Notes: generated by a model not told the origin, from the sequence alone. DNA of 64,000 bases from Stachybotrys elegans (GCA_020746835.1 JAGPNK010000002.1:1674001-1738000), one strand, 5' to 3'; shown: positions 1-10,338, numbered from the stretch's first letter. Translations and numbers: made by a program.

Positions 1-236
1 CTAAATAAGAAACCCTACGAAGCACACAACATATGGTTCCTCTTTTTTATCTAGGTACTAACTCTGCACTTAGACTCCTACATTCACAAGAACCACAAAC
101 ACACACACCCGCATCCACGCAAACACACACGCGCGCGCATACGTCTAAGAGACTCTTACAAGCCACCGACAAGCACGCGAGCCTCTCTTTCTAATCCACT
201 GCCCATACCTACGCTAACTAATCATCAGTATCCAAC
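1..236. other. leader upstream of the small Ala-rich ORF
   Basis: This stretch has no ORF. It is rich in CA and CG dinucleotides between about 90 and 142 and then becomes a CT-rich leader just before the ATG at 237. It could be a 5' untranslated region or promoter. No TATA box is convincing. Confidence 0.3.
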
Positions 237-614
237 ATGTCTGACTCTGCTGCCCGTCACCCTGCTGCTGCGTCTGCTATTGCGGCCGTCTCAGCCATTC
301 TCAACGACGCTCGCTCAGATATGTCCCCTGACGAGCTTGCGGCTCTTGTCGCCTCTGCATCTGCCGCGATGAGGACTATAATGTGCGGAGACACTGCTGC
401 TGCTGCTGCTTCTCCTCCTTCTCCACCTGCTCCTGAAGCCGGTGCTGGTGCCGGTGCTAGTGCGGGCGTTCCCCCTCCTGCCGGTGCTGGTGGTGCTGGT
501 GATGGTGATGGTGCTGCTGCTCCCGTCAGGGTCTCATGGGCCGATGACGGCCCGGATAGGCAGCTGAGGAAGTATGTGGACGAAGACGAATATGAAATCG
601 AGTACGATGATTAG
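237..614 (+). CDS. small Ala/Pro/Gly-rich hypothetical protein
   Basis: This is an intronless 125-aa ORF that I do not recognise. Residues 1-55 are Ala/Ser-rich with a plausible helical stretch (MSPDELAALVASASAAM). Residues 56-95 are a Pro/Ala/Gly low-complexity linker built on GCT/GGT codon runs. The tail is acidic and less biased (VSWADDGPDRQ, then a run of D/E/Y to the stop). No known domain, signal peptide or membrane span is visible. A possible 3'UTR intron follows, with donor GTAAGT at 631 and an acceptor near 689, and then the hairpin array at 787-992. It may be an orphan gene or the first ORF of an unrecognised element. The codon pattern suggests real coding, but expression is unproven. 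Confidence 0.4.
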   Translation: MSDSAARHPAAASAIAAVSAILNDARSDMSPDELAALVASASAAMRTIMCGDTAAAAASPPSPPAPEAGAGAGASAGVPPPAGAGGAGDGDGAAAPVRVSWADDGPDRQLRKYVDEDEYEIEYDD

Positions 615-786
615 GTCAACTACCTTCATGTAAGTCGCCATTCACAACCCTCCCCTACCGTTGTCCTGACTCTTATCGAGCTTCATAGCTACACGGTCTC
701 CATAACATTGTCGAAAAGCCCTAGCAGCGGAGAAAAAAAAGGAGAGAAAAAAAAGAGAGAGAAAAATTGAACAAATAAAATAATCT

Positions 787-992
787 GCCGCAAGGCGTTC
801 TTATTTTCTATTCGGTCGCAAGGCCTTAATTTATTTTCCGGCTGTAAAAGCCTCTCCCGGTTGCAAAAGCCTCTTCCAGCCGCAAGGCTACTTATTCAGG
901 TTCAGTCCTCTTATTTATCAGGTCCTTTGGTCCTTGGACATATATCCTAAAGGTCATAGGGCGCGAGAGCGTCTGGCTGCTCCGTAAAGGAG
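787..992 (+). repeat. array of short hairpins with GNRA-type loops
   Basis: Seven short inverted repeats, read on the + strand, each close a GNRA or GNAAA loop. They are GCC-GCAA-GGC (787-796), GGTC-GCAA-GGCC (814-825), GGCT-GTAAA-AGCC (840-852), GGTT-GCAAA-AGCC (859-871), AGCC-GCAA-GGCT (878-889), GCGC-GAGA-GCGT (961-972) and CTCC-GTAAA-GGAG (980-992). The first five sit at 20-27 nt intervals with T-rich spacers. The stems differ while the loops are kept, which suggests selection on RNA structure and not simple tandem duplication. Function is unknown. It lies downstream of the small ORF at 237-614, so it may be in that transcript's 3'UTR. Confidence 0.5.
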
Positions 993-2592
993 AGAGTGTT
1001 CGACTCACTCAATGACCAGAATCCAAGCACCAAAATATCTGTAGGGGTATGTGAGGTACTGACGTTGACTTCAGGTAATGATGCAGGTGATAGCGGACAC
1101 AGGGAAGAACTATATCAAGTTGAGTTGCCTAGCAAGCTTTGCGGCACTCACTGAACACTCTAGGTCTGCATAGACAGCCTGCCGTTCAAGCAGCCCACAA
1201 GCTGACTAGGCTACGGAGCAAATAGGGAAGAATCAACAAGTACGGCAGAGGGAGGAGGCTATCCAGGCGCTCGTCAGCAAACACTAAGGAAATGATGGCA
1301 GCTCCCTTTGTTCAGAAGTATGCGACGCTCACCTGGGGGTGATGAGAGGTACGTACAGGAAGAATAAAGCCGTGCAAGTGATGGCGTGTTGCCCAGGACT
1401 GAACAGTCAAGGATTGTGACTGGCTTATCGTGGCTAGGGCATAGAACATTGAGGGGGCACCAACTACAACATGCTAATAGCTGAGGACGGTTACGGCTTT
1501 TGTGTCGCTGTATGAGGTCGAATGTTGTAAGGAGGGACCGGACCAGATACCTTAGACACTGTATCCAGTGACGAACTATGCTATGCGTACGGCATACAAC
1601 AAGTCTTTGCCTCTCTTCACACAACTCGGGCAAAACTCGACCCAACATAGACGCTCGGCCAATATACGTTGGGGGTGGTGATTGCTTACCTGGACCGAAA
1701 CTCGATCGTCATTTATACCTGGCCCCGTAGGTTCAATGGTGATGATGTGGGCAGCAGTTGTCCCAATAGGTCATCTATCATGGTGAGTTGCTCGTCGTCT
1801 ATCTCTATCACGGCTTTCTCTTTATGGGCCAGTTTTGGGCGCTCAAAGCCCATATGGGGTCAAGTACTATTCCTGCCTCATCAGAACATGCGATCACAGT
1901 GCCACTGCTGCCCTGGAAGGTGTCATCGTTCTATCAACGCCCGTCAGTCTTCATTCTGCTGCTATACAAGAAATCCTCTCCCGCAGAGCGACTGACGTCA
2001 AAGACAAAGCGCCCGGCCTGCTGGATCTTCAGCCGCGATATCCCGACTACAGCAAGCCGTTGAACAAAATCTACCAAGGCCTCTTCCTCACCCTCCTAAC
2101 TGTAGCAGTTGCCTCAACATGATCGTCTACGCTGACCACACGAACCCCGGGCACCCGTCCTGATTGGAAGCGCGGCCCGAATCAACAAGGATCTAAGATA
2201 GCCGATAGGCTGAGTGGTGATGCCAACCCAGGGAGTACCGCTCGATGCTCGCCGCCGAAGAGAAATTGGACAGACGACGCAAATATAGCTCTGAGGGTCT
2301 TCATCGCCTCGCAGATTCTCGAATACAGCCAGGAATCCCAATAAGACCATGGCTCCAGCGATGGCAGCACCTCCGAGACGAGTTTCTTCACAACATGAAC
2401 ATGATCCGCCACTTCTCCAGATTCGGGGAGCCTACGCTTTCGGGCTACTGCTCCAACGATGAAGGCGATCCAGGGACCCGCGAGTCCTTCAGCCACTGAA
2501 GTAAGGGCTTCGCATCTACCAATTCTCCTCTCAAGCTGTACACCTAGACGATTATTTGATGGTATATGGCTTGCTCACTCCACTGCTTATGC
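993..2592. other. no gene recognised
   Basis: Only short overlapping ORFs occur here (for example 1274-1648 on the minus strand and 1669-2122 on the plus strand). They have no recognisable domain, no consistent codon bias and no splice-linked continuation. The right end is the 3' flank of the HET gene. Confidence 0.4.
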
Positions 2593-4910
2593 TCACACCA
2601 CAGTAAACTCCATCCACCACGGTTTCTGTTGACACTCCTGAAGCATTAACTGCCCCATCTTGTTTAACCTGTCTCCATAGGGGTCGTGGCTCTGGTACAA
2701 CAATTTGCTGCGAATTGTATATGGGAAGTACCACGGATCGGGCTCTATGCAGAGCCCAGACAAAGCTCCCCAATGAAGCCACAGATGGAGTCTCTCCCCA
2801 TCGTCGGCGTTGAGGAAACACGACGCTGAGCCGACGATCTGCCAGTGGGCAGCTCCTGTGACCTCACCCTCCACCTGCCTCATCACGACGGCTCTCTTGC
2901 GACCCGCGATGAAGCAGATCTTATCACCCAATCTGGCAGATGAGCAAACCTGTGCCACCATGCCTGTATCCGTCGTGACCAGTCTCTTAGATTGGGCTGT
3001 CAGGGCAAGTGGTGCTTTCACCTGCGAACGCAGGCGATACCAGTAACTCAATGGGAAGAAAGTCAAGGCCAGAAAGGTGCAAGGAAGGAAGACAAAGATA
3101 GGGAAGAGAGGGACAATACTGTACGCAAGCGAGACAGAAAACAGGGTAAATGCCGCGAATGCCCAAACCCAAATTGAAGTTTTGGCCATATGGTTCATCA
3201 AAAACCTAAACATGGTGTGGATAGGGGCTCGACGACAAAGCCACGAATCCAGAGACTTGTCTGCAATAAGGAAATCGCGGTTTGCCTCCCACCACTGATG
3301 AAACTCGAGAGCGCCGGGCTCGTGAGTTTCTGACCGACTGGAACTACCGAGAAGGGTTGGGAAGTAAGACAGGAAGAAGTGTTTTTTAATCCAACGACTG
3401 ACTGTGAAAACCGCCCAACGCAGCGGCCTGGTCATGTAGTAGCTTATCCGCTTGACTAGAGGCTCTTGTATTAATAGACGAGGGGTGAAGAACGAGCCGG
3501 TTGAGTAGGGCTGGTCGAACATGATGAAATGTGCGATAACATAAAGAGCGGCCCCCGACGAGCCGTAATAACGCAGAGAATCACGCCGCGCGCCGAGTGA
3601 TGCTATCTCGGCATGACCGCCGGCAGTTTGACGGCCTGTCGAGCGCGTCATAGCAGTGATGGTGGCGAGTAGACAGCCCTGGACATGGAGAGTTTCTGCA
3701 TTCTCAGCTCCGAGGCAATGCATCAACAAAGAAGTCGGCAGGGTTGATCGCGGGTCGTTGATGTCCAGCGAATCTAGAACCTGCCGTGGAAGCTCGCCAG
3801 AGAGCCACTCCGGGGTCCATGTAGGCAAATCGGAACCCGGGATGACCCCTCGTTCGTCGCTCTCTACCATGTCCAGTCGTTTGTATTTCTTGATGAGATT
3901 TCGTGTCAACTGAACTGAAGCTGACTGGACGGACCGGTAATAGCTGGGCATTGGCACGAGCTGCGGGCCTTCAGCCGAGATGCCAAGAATCGCGTAGATT
4001 CTGTCCCGGGGATCTTTGGAGACGAAGTTTGAAGTGAAATATATGATTTCTGGCAAGGTGAAGTCTGGATCCAATATGCGCCGGCGAAGTTCGAGCATGT
4101 CCTCGAAAAACAGAGACGCCGCATCAACCCTCGGGCTCCAGACCAACGACTTGCGGCTTCGGACGAGGGCTGTCTCCAAATCGTAGAGGGCCATTGTGCT
4201 TGTCCCGCAGATTACAGTGACCTGCCGCGCTACTGCGATCTCCTGGATGATCCAGCGACGCCTCCAGTATGGCCGCTCAAACAGGTCCACAAGGGCATGG
4301 GAGCATACCTCGAGGGCACACTGATAGCAACTGGTGCCGACGTCGCTGGATCTTGTATTCGGATCCTGGCCTAAAATGTCGAGAACCCTGTCATAGCGAA
4401 ACATGTCCAGGCAATTCGGCCTGTGTTCTGCGCTTATCTGCGAGTCGCCTGCCGGCCAGACATTGCGGATCTTCCTCAATTTTATAGGAATGCACTCTGG
4501 TTTCTTGTTGGCAAGCTGCAGCCACCTAATGGCGAATTCGGCAAGGTCATTGCCTCTTATTCCCAGCCAGGATATTGTCTCAACGCCTTGCTCGTAGATT
4601 TGCTTCATGCGCTGGACCTGTAGACTCTTCTCAAGATTGTCAGACTGGTTGATGCAGACGGCATCGACCCAGACCGTCAGGATTCGGTTGCGGCGCATAT
4701 ATCTCAAGGCGTGACTGAGATTATTGGTAATCGCCATAGGCTTGCTGTTGAAAATGGCCGTCTCCATGTCAGCGTCATCGCCCCGTCATCATGGAGACTT
4801 GCAGTGATCAGCTTTCCACTGATGACGGCGCTCTCATCGCCCGGATCCATGTACAGGAGCCTGATTTCGTATCGTTCGCTATCGATTTTGTCGTAGATGG
4901 AAGACGCCAT
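2593..4910 (-). CDS. HET-domain protein, 5' part frame-broken
   Basis: This is a heterokaryon-incompatibility (HET) family protein; such proteins trigger cell death after recognition of non-self partners. The long reading frame (4767-2593, 724 aa) begins inside the HET domain with VWVDAVCINQSD, QVQRMKQIYEQ and W..R.WIIQE-type motifs. The expected N-terminus (MASSIYDKIDSERYEIRLL) is in another frame starting at 4910. The conserved block normally ending in ALSYxWG is missing between them, at about 4768-4790. Two hydrophobic spans lie near residues 530-580, and the C-terminal part carries the usual GDKICFIAG-type HET tail module. No intron with GT/AG borders repairs the join, so the gene is probably damaged by a small deletion. 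If translated from 4767, the protein would lack the first HET motif. Confidence 0.75.
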
Positions 4911-5320
4911 GCTGAGAAGGTACTTGCTCCGTATGGATATGGTAGAGCAGATGTGCGCAGAAAAGAAGAACAATAGAAAAGCCTACCACCCTAGGCATGT
5001 GAACAGTGATGATTGCATCGTTGCTCACAGGGAGCAGCGTCTAACAATGAAGAGATCATCAGCTTGCCGCCGGGCACTGGATGCGTACCTGAAACGTGGT
5101 AAGCTGATTGGGGTGACCATGATATTTATAATGGGATTCGGCCTTGAAGGCGGCCTCAGTTGGTCTACACCCTTGATGCTGTGGAGTCTGCCTTGCTGCA
5201 ACGCGACCAAGTGCGGTTACTGAAAGGGGAATATCAGTAACAGAACGAGGCTGAGCTTACAAGGCACGGCCCCTTTCGGTCGTGGATGCTGTTTATCCGC
5301 AACCCCTTTTCTCAATTTTC
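4911..5320. other. intergenic, HET promoter side
   Basis: This holds the upstream flank of the HET gene and the 3' flank of the 315-aa gene. The ORFs here are short and look accidental. No regulatory element can be named. Confidence 0.3.
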
Positions 5321-6268
5321 CTACCAGTCTCCGAAGATTATCGGCATGCTCAAACTCTTCCCCACGGCCTCTTGGGCCGCCTCGTTGCCATCCGGTGTCT
5401 CAGCCTCGTCAACCATCTCCTCGTTATCCTCGGCCGACTTGGCAAAATAGGGGAGTGCAGCCTCATTACCCTGGCGACCAAAGTACCAATCTAGTAGGGT
5501 CTCGGGCAGAGGCACAGTCCCAGGGGCGAGCAGACTTCTCGAAAAGTCTGATCCACCAACGCCATATTCTTCCATGACCCTTCGCAGCACCTCGTCATAG
5601 GTGGGGCATACTCTCGGTGGCTGCTTGAGTCTCCGGAGCTCCTTCGCATCACGAACCCAGTACGGCGTAAAACGCCGCTCTCGGTTTGGTCCTGGTTGGT
5701 AAAAGAGCACAAGGGCTGTGGGGTGGCGTAGGGTGATTTTCCCGTCTCCCTCATTCCACGGAATCGAGATCCAATGGGCGTCGATGAAGGTGAATGTAGT
5801 AAAAAGCTTGTCATGGAGTGGCGCAACCGCACTCTCCGGAACGCAGATGAAGGATATTTCCCCATCGCGTGTCAAGTGGCCCTGGCGACGCAAGAAGTCG
5901 GCATACCCTTCTTGCTCTGACTTGTGCCTCTTTTCTAGCCAATAGTCGTCGAGGACATTGCCGGGCTCACTCGCATAAAGTTTCTGATAAGACTGCTTTG
6001 AGATCGGACGGCGTGGGACATGGTGAGTCTTGAATACTTCAAACGGCTGAGAGGGCTGAAGCATGGCCTCCAAGAGCTCGACGGAATTCAACGGAGCTTC
6101 AATCAGCCATGGTCGGAATCCTCCCTGTCCAGGTATCGATGTGTGTGGGGTTTCGTCCTCTTCCAGCAAGTGGCCTGGCTCGAAGATGCGGTTATACATC
6201 CCCCTTTGACCCAGAACTGAGTGGTACGCGATAAGAGGCATGGTGGTCGCGAAATATGATATGGTCAC
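5321..6268 (-). CDS. uncharacterised fungal protein, 315 aa
   Basis: This is a single-exon ORF with good composition throughout and no family that I can name. The first ATG is at 6268; a second in-frame ATG at 6241 (MPLIAYHSVLGQ) is an equally good start. The protein is soluble-looking, with no signal peptide or membrane span. It has aromatic-rich segments (FTFIDAHWISIPW, and a LLDWYFGRQGN stretch near residue 255) and an acidic C-terminal part (AEDNEEMVDEAE). It has its own promoter region toward 6300. I would call it a conserved hypothetical; no catalytic motif is visible. Confidence 0.6.
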   Translation of the reverse strand: MTISYFATTMPLIAYHSVLGQRGMYNRIFEPGHLLEEDETPHTSIPGQGGFRPWLIEAPLNSVELLEAMLQPSQPFEVFKTHHVPRRPISKQSYQKLYASEPGNVLDDYWLEKRHKSEQEGYADFLRRQGHLTRDGEISFICVPESAVAPLHDKLFTTFTFIDAHWISIPWNEGDGKITLRHPTALVLFYQPGPNRERRFTPYWVRDAKELRRLKQPPRVCPTYDEVLRRVMEEYGVGGSDFSRSLLAPGTVPLPETLLDWYFGRQGNEAALPYFAKSAEDNEEMVDEAETPDGNEAAQEAVGKSLSMPIIFGDW

Positions 6269-6420
6269 CGTAGCAGGAACGAGGGTAGGAAATGGGACAG
6301 GCCGGCCTTATATAGGCGGGTGCGTTGAGCTACGGCTGTCGATAAGCCTCGACATGCACAAAGTCTGAGCATGTCCGTCGGACGATTCGGCAAAGCTTCT
6401 ATACCGAACCTACCAGCTAC

Positions 6421-6735
6421 CTAGGCAGGGACGCGCAAGCGGCTGCTAACTTTATGCTTAAATGTAAGTCTACTAGCAGTTCTTTGTTTCGTCCATGCTT
6501 GCCACTTACTGTCCCAGAAATCCAGCTTGCTGAGGTTGGCGTCCTCCAGGCCTGTGGTGTAGATGCCATGGACGCTGCGACCCCCCTCCGGGATAATGTC
6601 CAGGTAGTCGGCGTACATCACCCGATGGCGGCAGCACCCATCGAGAACGGCTGGGCTAAACGTGTGCAGGTTACGCACGGCTTTCGGTGGCCTTGAGTCG
6701 AGGTAGCAGACACTGAAGAAGACCTCAGGAGCCAT
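6421..6735 (-). pseudogene. AIG2-like (gamma-glutamylcyclotransferase fold) remnant
   Basis: The 104-aa frame begins MAPEVFFSVCY and contains LHTFSPAVLDGCCRHRV, YADYLDIIPE, SVHGIYTTGL and DANLSKLDFWD. This is the middle of the fungal AIG2-like/GGCT-like family. The FFYGTL active-site strand that should precede the Met is absent, because an in-frame TAA lies just upstream. The second half of the fold, with the catalytic Glu region and the FEGSEY motif, is also missing. After LDFWD there is a GTAAGT donor, but either acceptor downstream gives only 8-20 more residues before a stop. I infer a truncated copy. A functional AIG2 enzyme seems excluded. Confidence 0.5.
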
Positions 6736-7984
6736 GGGCGGCTGTGCCTCGGGTTATGCGGGAAATGATCCTCGTCCCATGGAAAGCTTCCTGCGGCATT
6801 GGTCTAGGTTGCCAAGGAAGAAATGTATAGCGAGTACCCTGGCTGTCCGTGTAAAAATGGAGGCTCTGAGTAGGACGTGTCCCTCCACCTCCGGGGAGTG
6901 CCATCACCCATGACATGGTTCGGAGGAGTTTCTATTGGAGACAATTGGCTAAACATACAATACAGGCAGGACTCGTCGGTTCCCCAACACTTGATGGGTA
7001 CTAACACTTCTCGCCACGTGAAGGCCAGTCCTTGGAGAAGCGTCCTCCTCTTTCTACATTTCCCAATTTCCCAATCTCGACATCCTATGACAATCCTCCC
7101 AGCAGTACCACGCACACACGCACAAAAACAAAGAAAGCCGGTCGCCGCCAGTTGAACTGGGGCTTACCACCCGTAGGCAGGACCAGACCCAGTCGCCTCT
7201 GACTGTCATTGAGGCTTACCACCCATAGGCAGGACTGTTAACGAACTCGATCAAAACCCAGCTACACCCCGCAAAAGAGACCAGCCGAAGCACCTCTGCT
7301 TCTTCCATACTCAACGGTGTCGCCCAGAACGGTCTAAGCCGATGTCTTGTCGGCAACATCCAAGTTCTTCCCCACGAAGTCTTCGAGCGCCTCATGCTTG
7401 CCCCTCGCTGCCACCTGCCAGCGGCCGATGCTGCTTCGATGTGATTCCACGCTGCGTTTGCCCAGCAACACATCATCATTACACGGCCTGGAACTTTGTA
7501 CCCCTGGCATGCCTATTCGAAGGCAGGACCGAACTGTGACAGCCATGGCAAGCGAAGGTACATTGGGCTACCCGTTATGCCAAGCTCCTGCTCTTTGCGA
7601 GATCGAGGGTGCACGAGGAAGGACCATGGAATGTGTGGGGCCACGAGAGGAAAGGAAGGGCGGGCGGGTTGAACTACCTACCTATCATCACGTCAATGAT
7701 GCTTCTGGCCTACCTCCTAGACCTTTATCCATCGCCGCCACCCTTCTTCTCGACACCGGACTCTACCGAGCGCCAGCGCGCCGCAACCGAGTTGAATCTC
7801 CTTAGGTTCACATGATCATTGCTGATCTCTGGCTTTGTTTCCGTGTGAAGTCAAAATCCATCATGGCACGTGGATCAGGCCCTCTCCTCTGCGGCTACAG
7901 CTGACATTTGTGGTAGTCCAGCATCCAAGTCAGTGCATCCTTCGAGGATAGGAACACTGCTAGTGATTTATATTGACTGACTAG
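6736..7984. other. no gene recognised
   Basis: Several 60-150 codon ORFs on both strands overlap each other without domains. The right part may hold undetected upstream exons of the zinc-knuckle gene, because the first identified exon at 7985 is preceded by a good intron end (branch TGACTGAC, acceptor TAG) with a GTCAGT donor near 7928. Confidence 0.35.
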
Positions 7985-9360
7985 TGCTTCAACTGCGGAG
8001 AGTTTGGGCACATCGCCCGCCATTGCCTCAACGTCAGTAATTCCATGGCCAGGTTCCCTTCTTGTCATGCATGCTAATTGCACCTATAGCCTCGCAGTGG
8101 CTTTGTACGTCAACCTGGACCACCTTAATTTGTGTGCTTACAAGTTCTAATACACATGTACTCCTGCCAGGCTCCCGGATATGTTGGCGTAAGTACAGAG
8201 ACCTTTCCACGAAGAAAACATGCTTCCTCCTATCCATCATTCTTTACACCCCAAACGCGGTATATCGACAGTCATTGCTGACAAGACATCACTGCCACTA
8301 GAGCCGCAACTTTTCGGCACCAGTAAGCTCTATTCCCCCATCCGTCTGCTTGATGAATTCATGGGATGCCTGAGCTGACATCTAAGCGACAGTCTCGCGT
8401 AAGGCCTGCTACGTCTTTCATTAAGGCTTTCATTTATAATCTCAATGGAACTTATGGGACTGATGTGGCTTGAAGAACTTCTCGCCAATGGGCATGCCGC
8501 CTGGGCCTGCCGTAAGTCCAACAGTTGAATTGGTGGACTATCTTGTGCTAATTCTTCATCATATAGAACCGCAACCCTGTGCGTACCTGTTCTGGGCTTA
8601 TTACTGGAGTTTGGCTAACAATGTCTGGCCAAGTCAACTGGCAATAAGCGCCGAGTAAGTCGATTATTTAAGCTTGTAGATTACTACTGACTTGTGCATG
8701 CAGCGCTCCGATCTGAGAATCTTGTGGCAGGCTTCAGCCTACACACTGATTAACTAAAGCAGGACAATGAAAAGAATGAGGAGGAGAAGCCCCGCGCCAG
8801 TTAGTCTATCTCCCCGATGATCAAGATTGTGTACTGACATGTCCGTAGAAGGGCACGAGAAGCAAGTGTCCTGCGATTGGCTGACTTTGACGAATACAGG
8901 CCAGGATGGCCAAGAAAGGTAGTACTATGTTGGGCGACGCACTCTCGTCACATGCTAATTATTTTCGCGTAGTAATAACTGAACCGGATCAAACGAGAGT
9001 ACCGTGTCGAGTTCTGTCTTGGCCTGTCCCCAGGAATACGAGATTGTTGACGGCTGGATATGGAGGCTTTCCTATGAGTTCTCCCCATGTTAGTAAACCA
9101 GGAGGCGAAGAAGACGAAGAGGGCGAAGAAGACGAAGAGGGCGAAGAAGACGAAGAAGAAGACGAAGACGAAGACGAAGAAGAAGACAAAGAAGAAGACA
9201 AAGAAGAAGACAAAGAAGAAGACAAAGAAGAAGACAAAGAAGAAGACGAAGAAGGAGACGAAGAAGGAGACGAAGAAGGAGACGGAGAAGGAGGAGATGA
9301 AGGAGATAAAGGAGAAGGAGAGAAAGAAGGAGAGGGGGCAGTATACCCAATTGATTTATG
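7985..9360 (+). CDS. intron-dense CCHC zinc-knuckle protein (5' end not found)
   Basis: The first exon found (7985-8032) encodes a perfect CX2CX4HX4C knuckle, CFNCGEFGHIARHC, the nucleic-acid-binding type seen in CNBP/Gis2 proteins. It is followed by very small exons with clear splice signals: 8090-8104 (PRSGF), 8171-8188 (APGYVG), 8302-8322 (SRNFSAP), 8393-8398 (SR), 8476-8511 (NFSPMGMPPGPA), 8567-8578 (NRNP) and 8634-8654 (STGNKRR). All of these are multiples of three with phase-0 introns. Probable later exons are 8763-8799, 8849-8865, 8900-8918 and 8973-9360, which would end in the acidic Glu/Asp repeat. Most introns show CTNA(A/C) branch sites. The start exon and the exact 3' half are uncertain; the intron at 8866-8899 would be only 34 nt. 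Decay of the gene is possible. Confidence 0.45.
9101..9340 (+). repeat. GA-rich GAAGAC/GAAGAA microsatellite
   Basis: About 240 nt of near-perfect purine tract is built on GAAGAC, GAAGAG and GAAGGA hexamers. All frames are open: one reads Glu/Asp-rich, another Lys/Thr-rich, and the reverse strand reads Ser-rich or Leu-rich. Only the Glu/Asp frame connects to plausible upstream sequence (the zinc-knuckle gene). The tract is expected to be length-unstable. Confidence 0.85.
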
Positions 9361-9564
9361 AATCATTATGATGTTCATATCAAAGCAATGGCACATGCAG
9401 GTTAAGTAAATGTGTAGTCTCATTAATGGTATCAAAGGTATTATGCGACTAATGACATAACGATTCATAAGTAAATCATCACAACCCCGTTCTTCCACAC
9501 CCGTCCGCGTTACACCTCCAAATGACCCTACCGTCAGCTCTGGCACGGCTGCGTGGTGAGCCGA

Positions 9565-10338
9565 TTAGCGGCGCTGCCAGAAGTAGCGGCGGCGGTTGGG
9601 GTAGGTGGCAGGAGGAGGACCAGCGTTCCAGCTCTCCTTGTGGACATGCTCGCGGCGAGCCTTCCTGCGGCCGGCGCAGCAGGTGACGAAGACGAGGATG
9701 GTGGCGATCAGGCTCAGGCAGGCGGCGGCGAGGACGCACCACATGGCAGAGCCGTAGACGGCGGTGGAGCCGAGGTAGTTGGCATCGCGGATGCGGCGGC
9801 GGAGCAGGCTGAAGCCGACAAAGTCGCAGATGAGGGCGACGGCGGTGACGAGGAAGCCCAGGCCGGAGATGATGGCGGAGATGAGGGAGCCGACGGTGTT
9901 GGTGCCGAGGGCGAGGAGGAAGGCGATGAAGAGAAGGACGGTGGCGATGGGGTGCAGGATCATGACGTGGGTGAGGCCGCGGATGGTGGCCTCACGGGCG
10001 TCGGAGATTTCGATCTCGTTGCTGCTGCCACTGGCGAGGTTGAGGGGCACCTCGACGTTGTAGCCAATGCTGGAGCCGCTGCAAGACCACTGGCTGGAGG
10101 GTGTTAGCCGGGGATGAGTAGTGGATGGTGGGTTGGCTTACTTGGCGGTCTGGCCCTGGATCTGTCCATCTATGCACCAGCCCCAATTACCATAGTAGAC
10201 ATCGTTCTGTCCAACCTCGGCGCGTAGAAAGCTGATATGATCTATGACTGGCGCCGAAATATCCGCAATGATGAGGAGGACGGTCGACACCAGGAGGAAG
10301 AAGGTGCCGACGTAGTGGATGAAGCTGCCCACGCCCAT
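9565..10338 (-). CDS. SUR7/PalI-type four-span membrane protein
   Basis: Two exons (10338-10142 and 10093-9565; intron 10094-10141 with GTAAGC donor) give 241 aa. The layout is that of the fungal SUR7/PalI family: a first span near residues 6-30 (GTFFLLVSTVLLIIADI), a large extracellular loop with NWGWCIDG and a second Cys (WSCSGS), and then three more spans. These are HVMILHPIATVLLFIAFLLA, VGSLISAIISGLGFLVTAVA and CVLAAACLSLIATILVFVTC. The cytoplasmic tail is short and basic. Relatives sit in eisosome/MCC membrane domains or sense ambient pH; which role applies cannot be told from sequence. The start was chosen because it gives the family's short N-terminus directly before span 1. Confidence 0.8.

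Noticed and set aside
787..992. CRISPR-like or simple tandem repeat
   Set aside because: The units are short with varying stems and no constant repeat or unique spacers; the shared feature is the hairpin loop.
7347..7805. 152-codon + strand ORF before the zinc-knuckle gene
   Set aside because: It overlaps other ORFs in all frames, has no domain, and no splice link to the exon at 7985 could be shown.
9087..9371. Lys/Thr repeat protein
   Set aside because: It is only another frame of the GA microsatellite, without supporting sequence outside the repeat.
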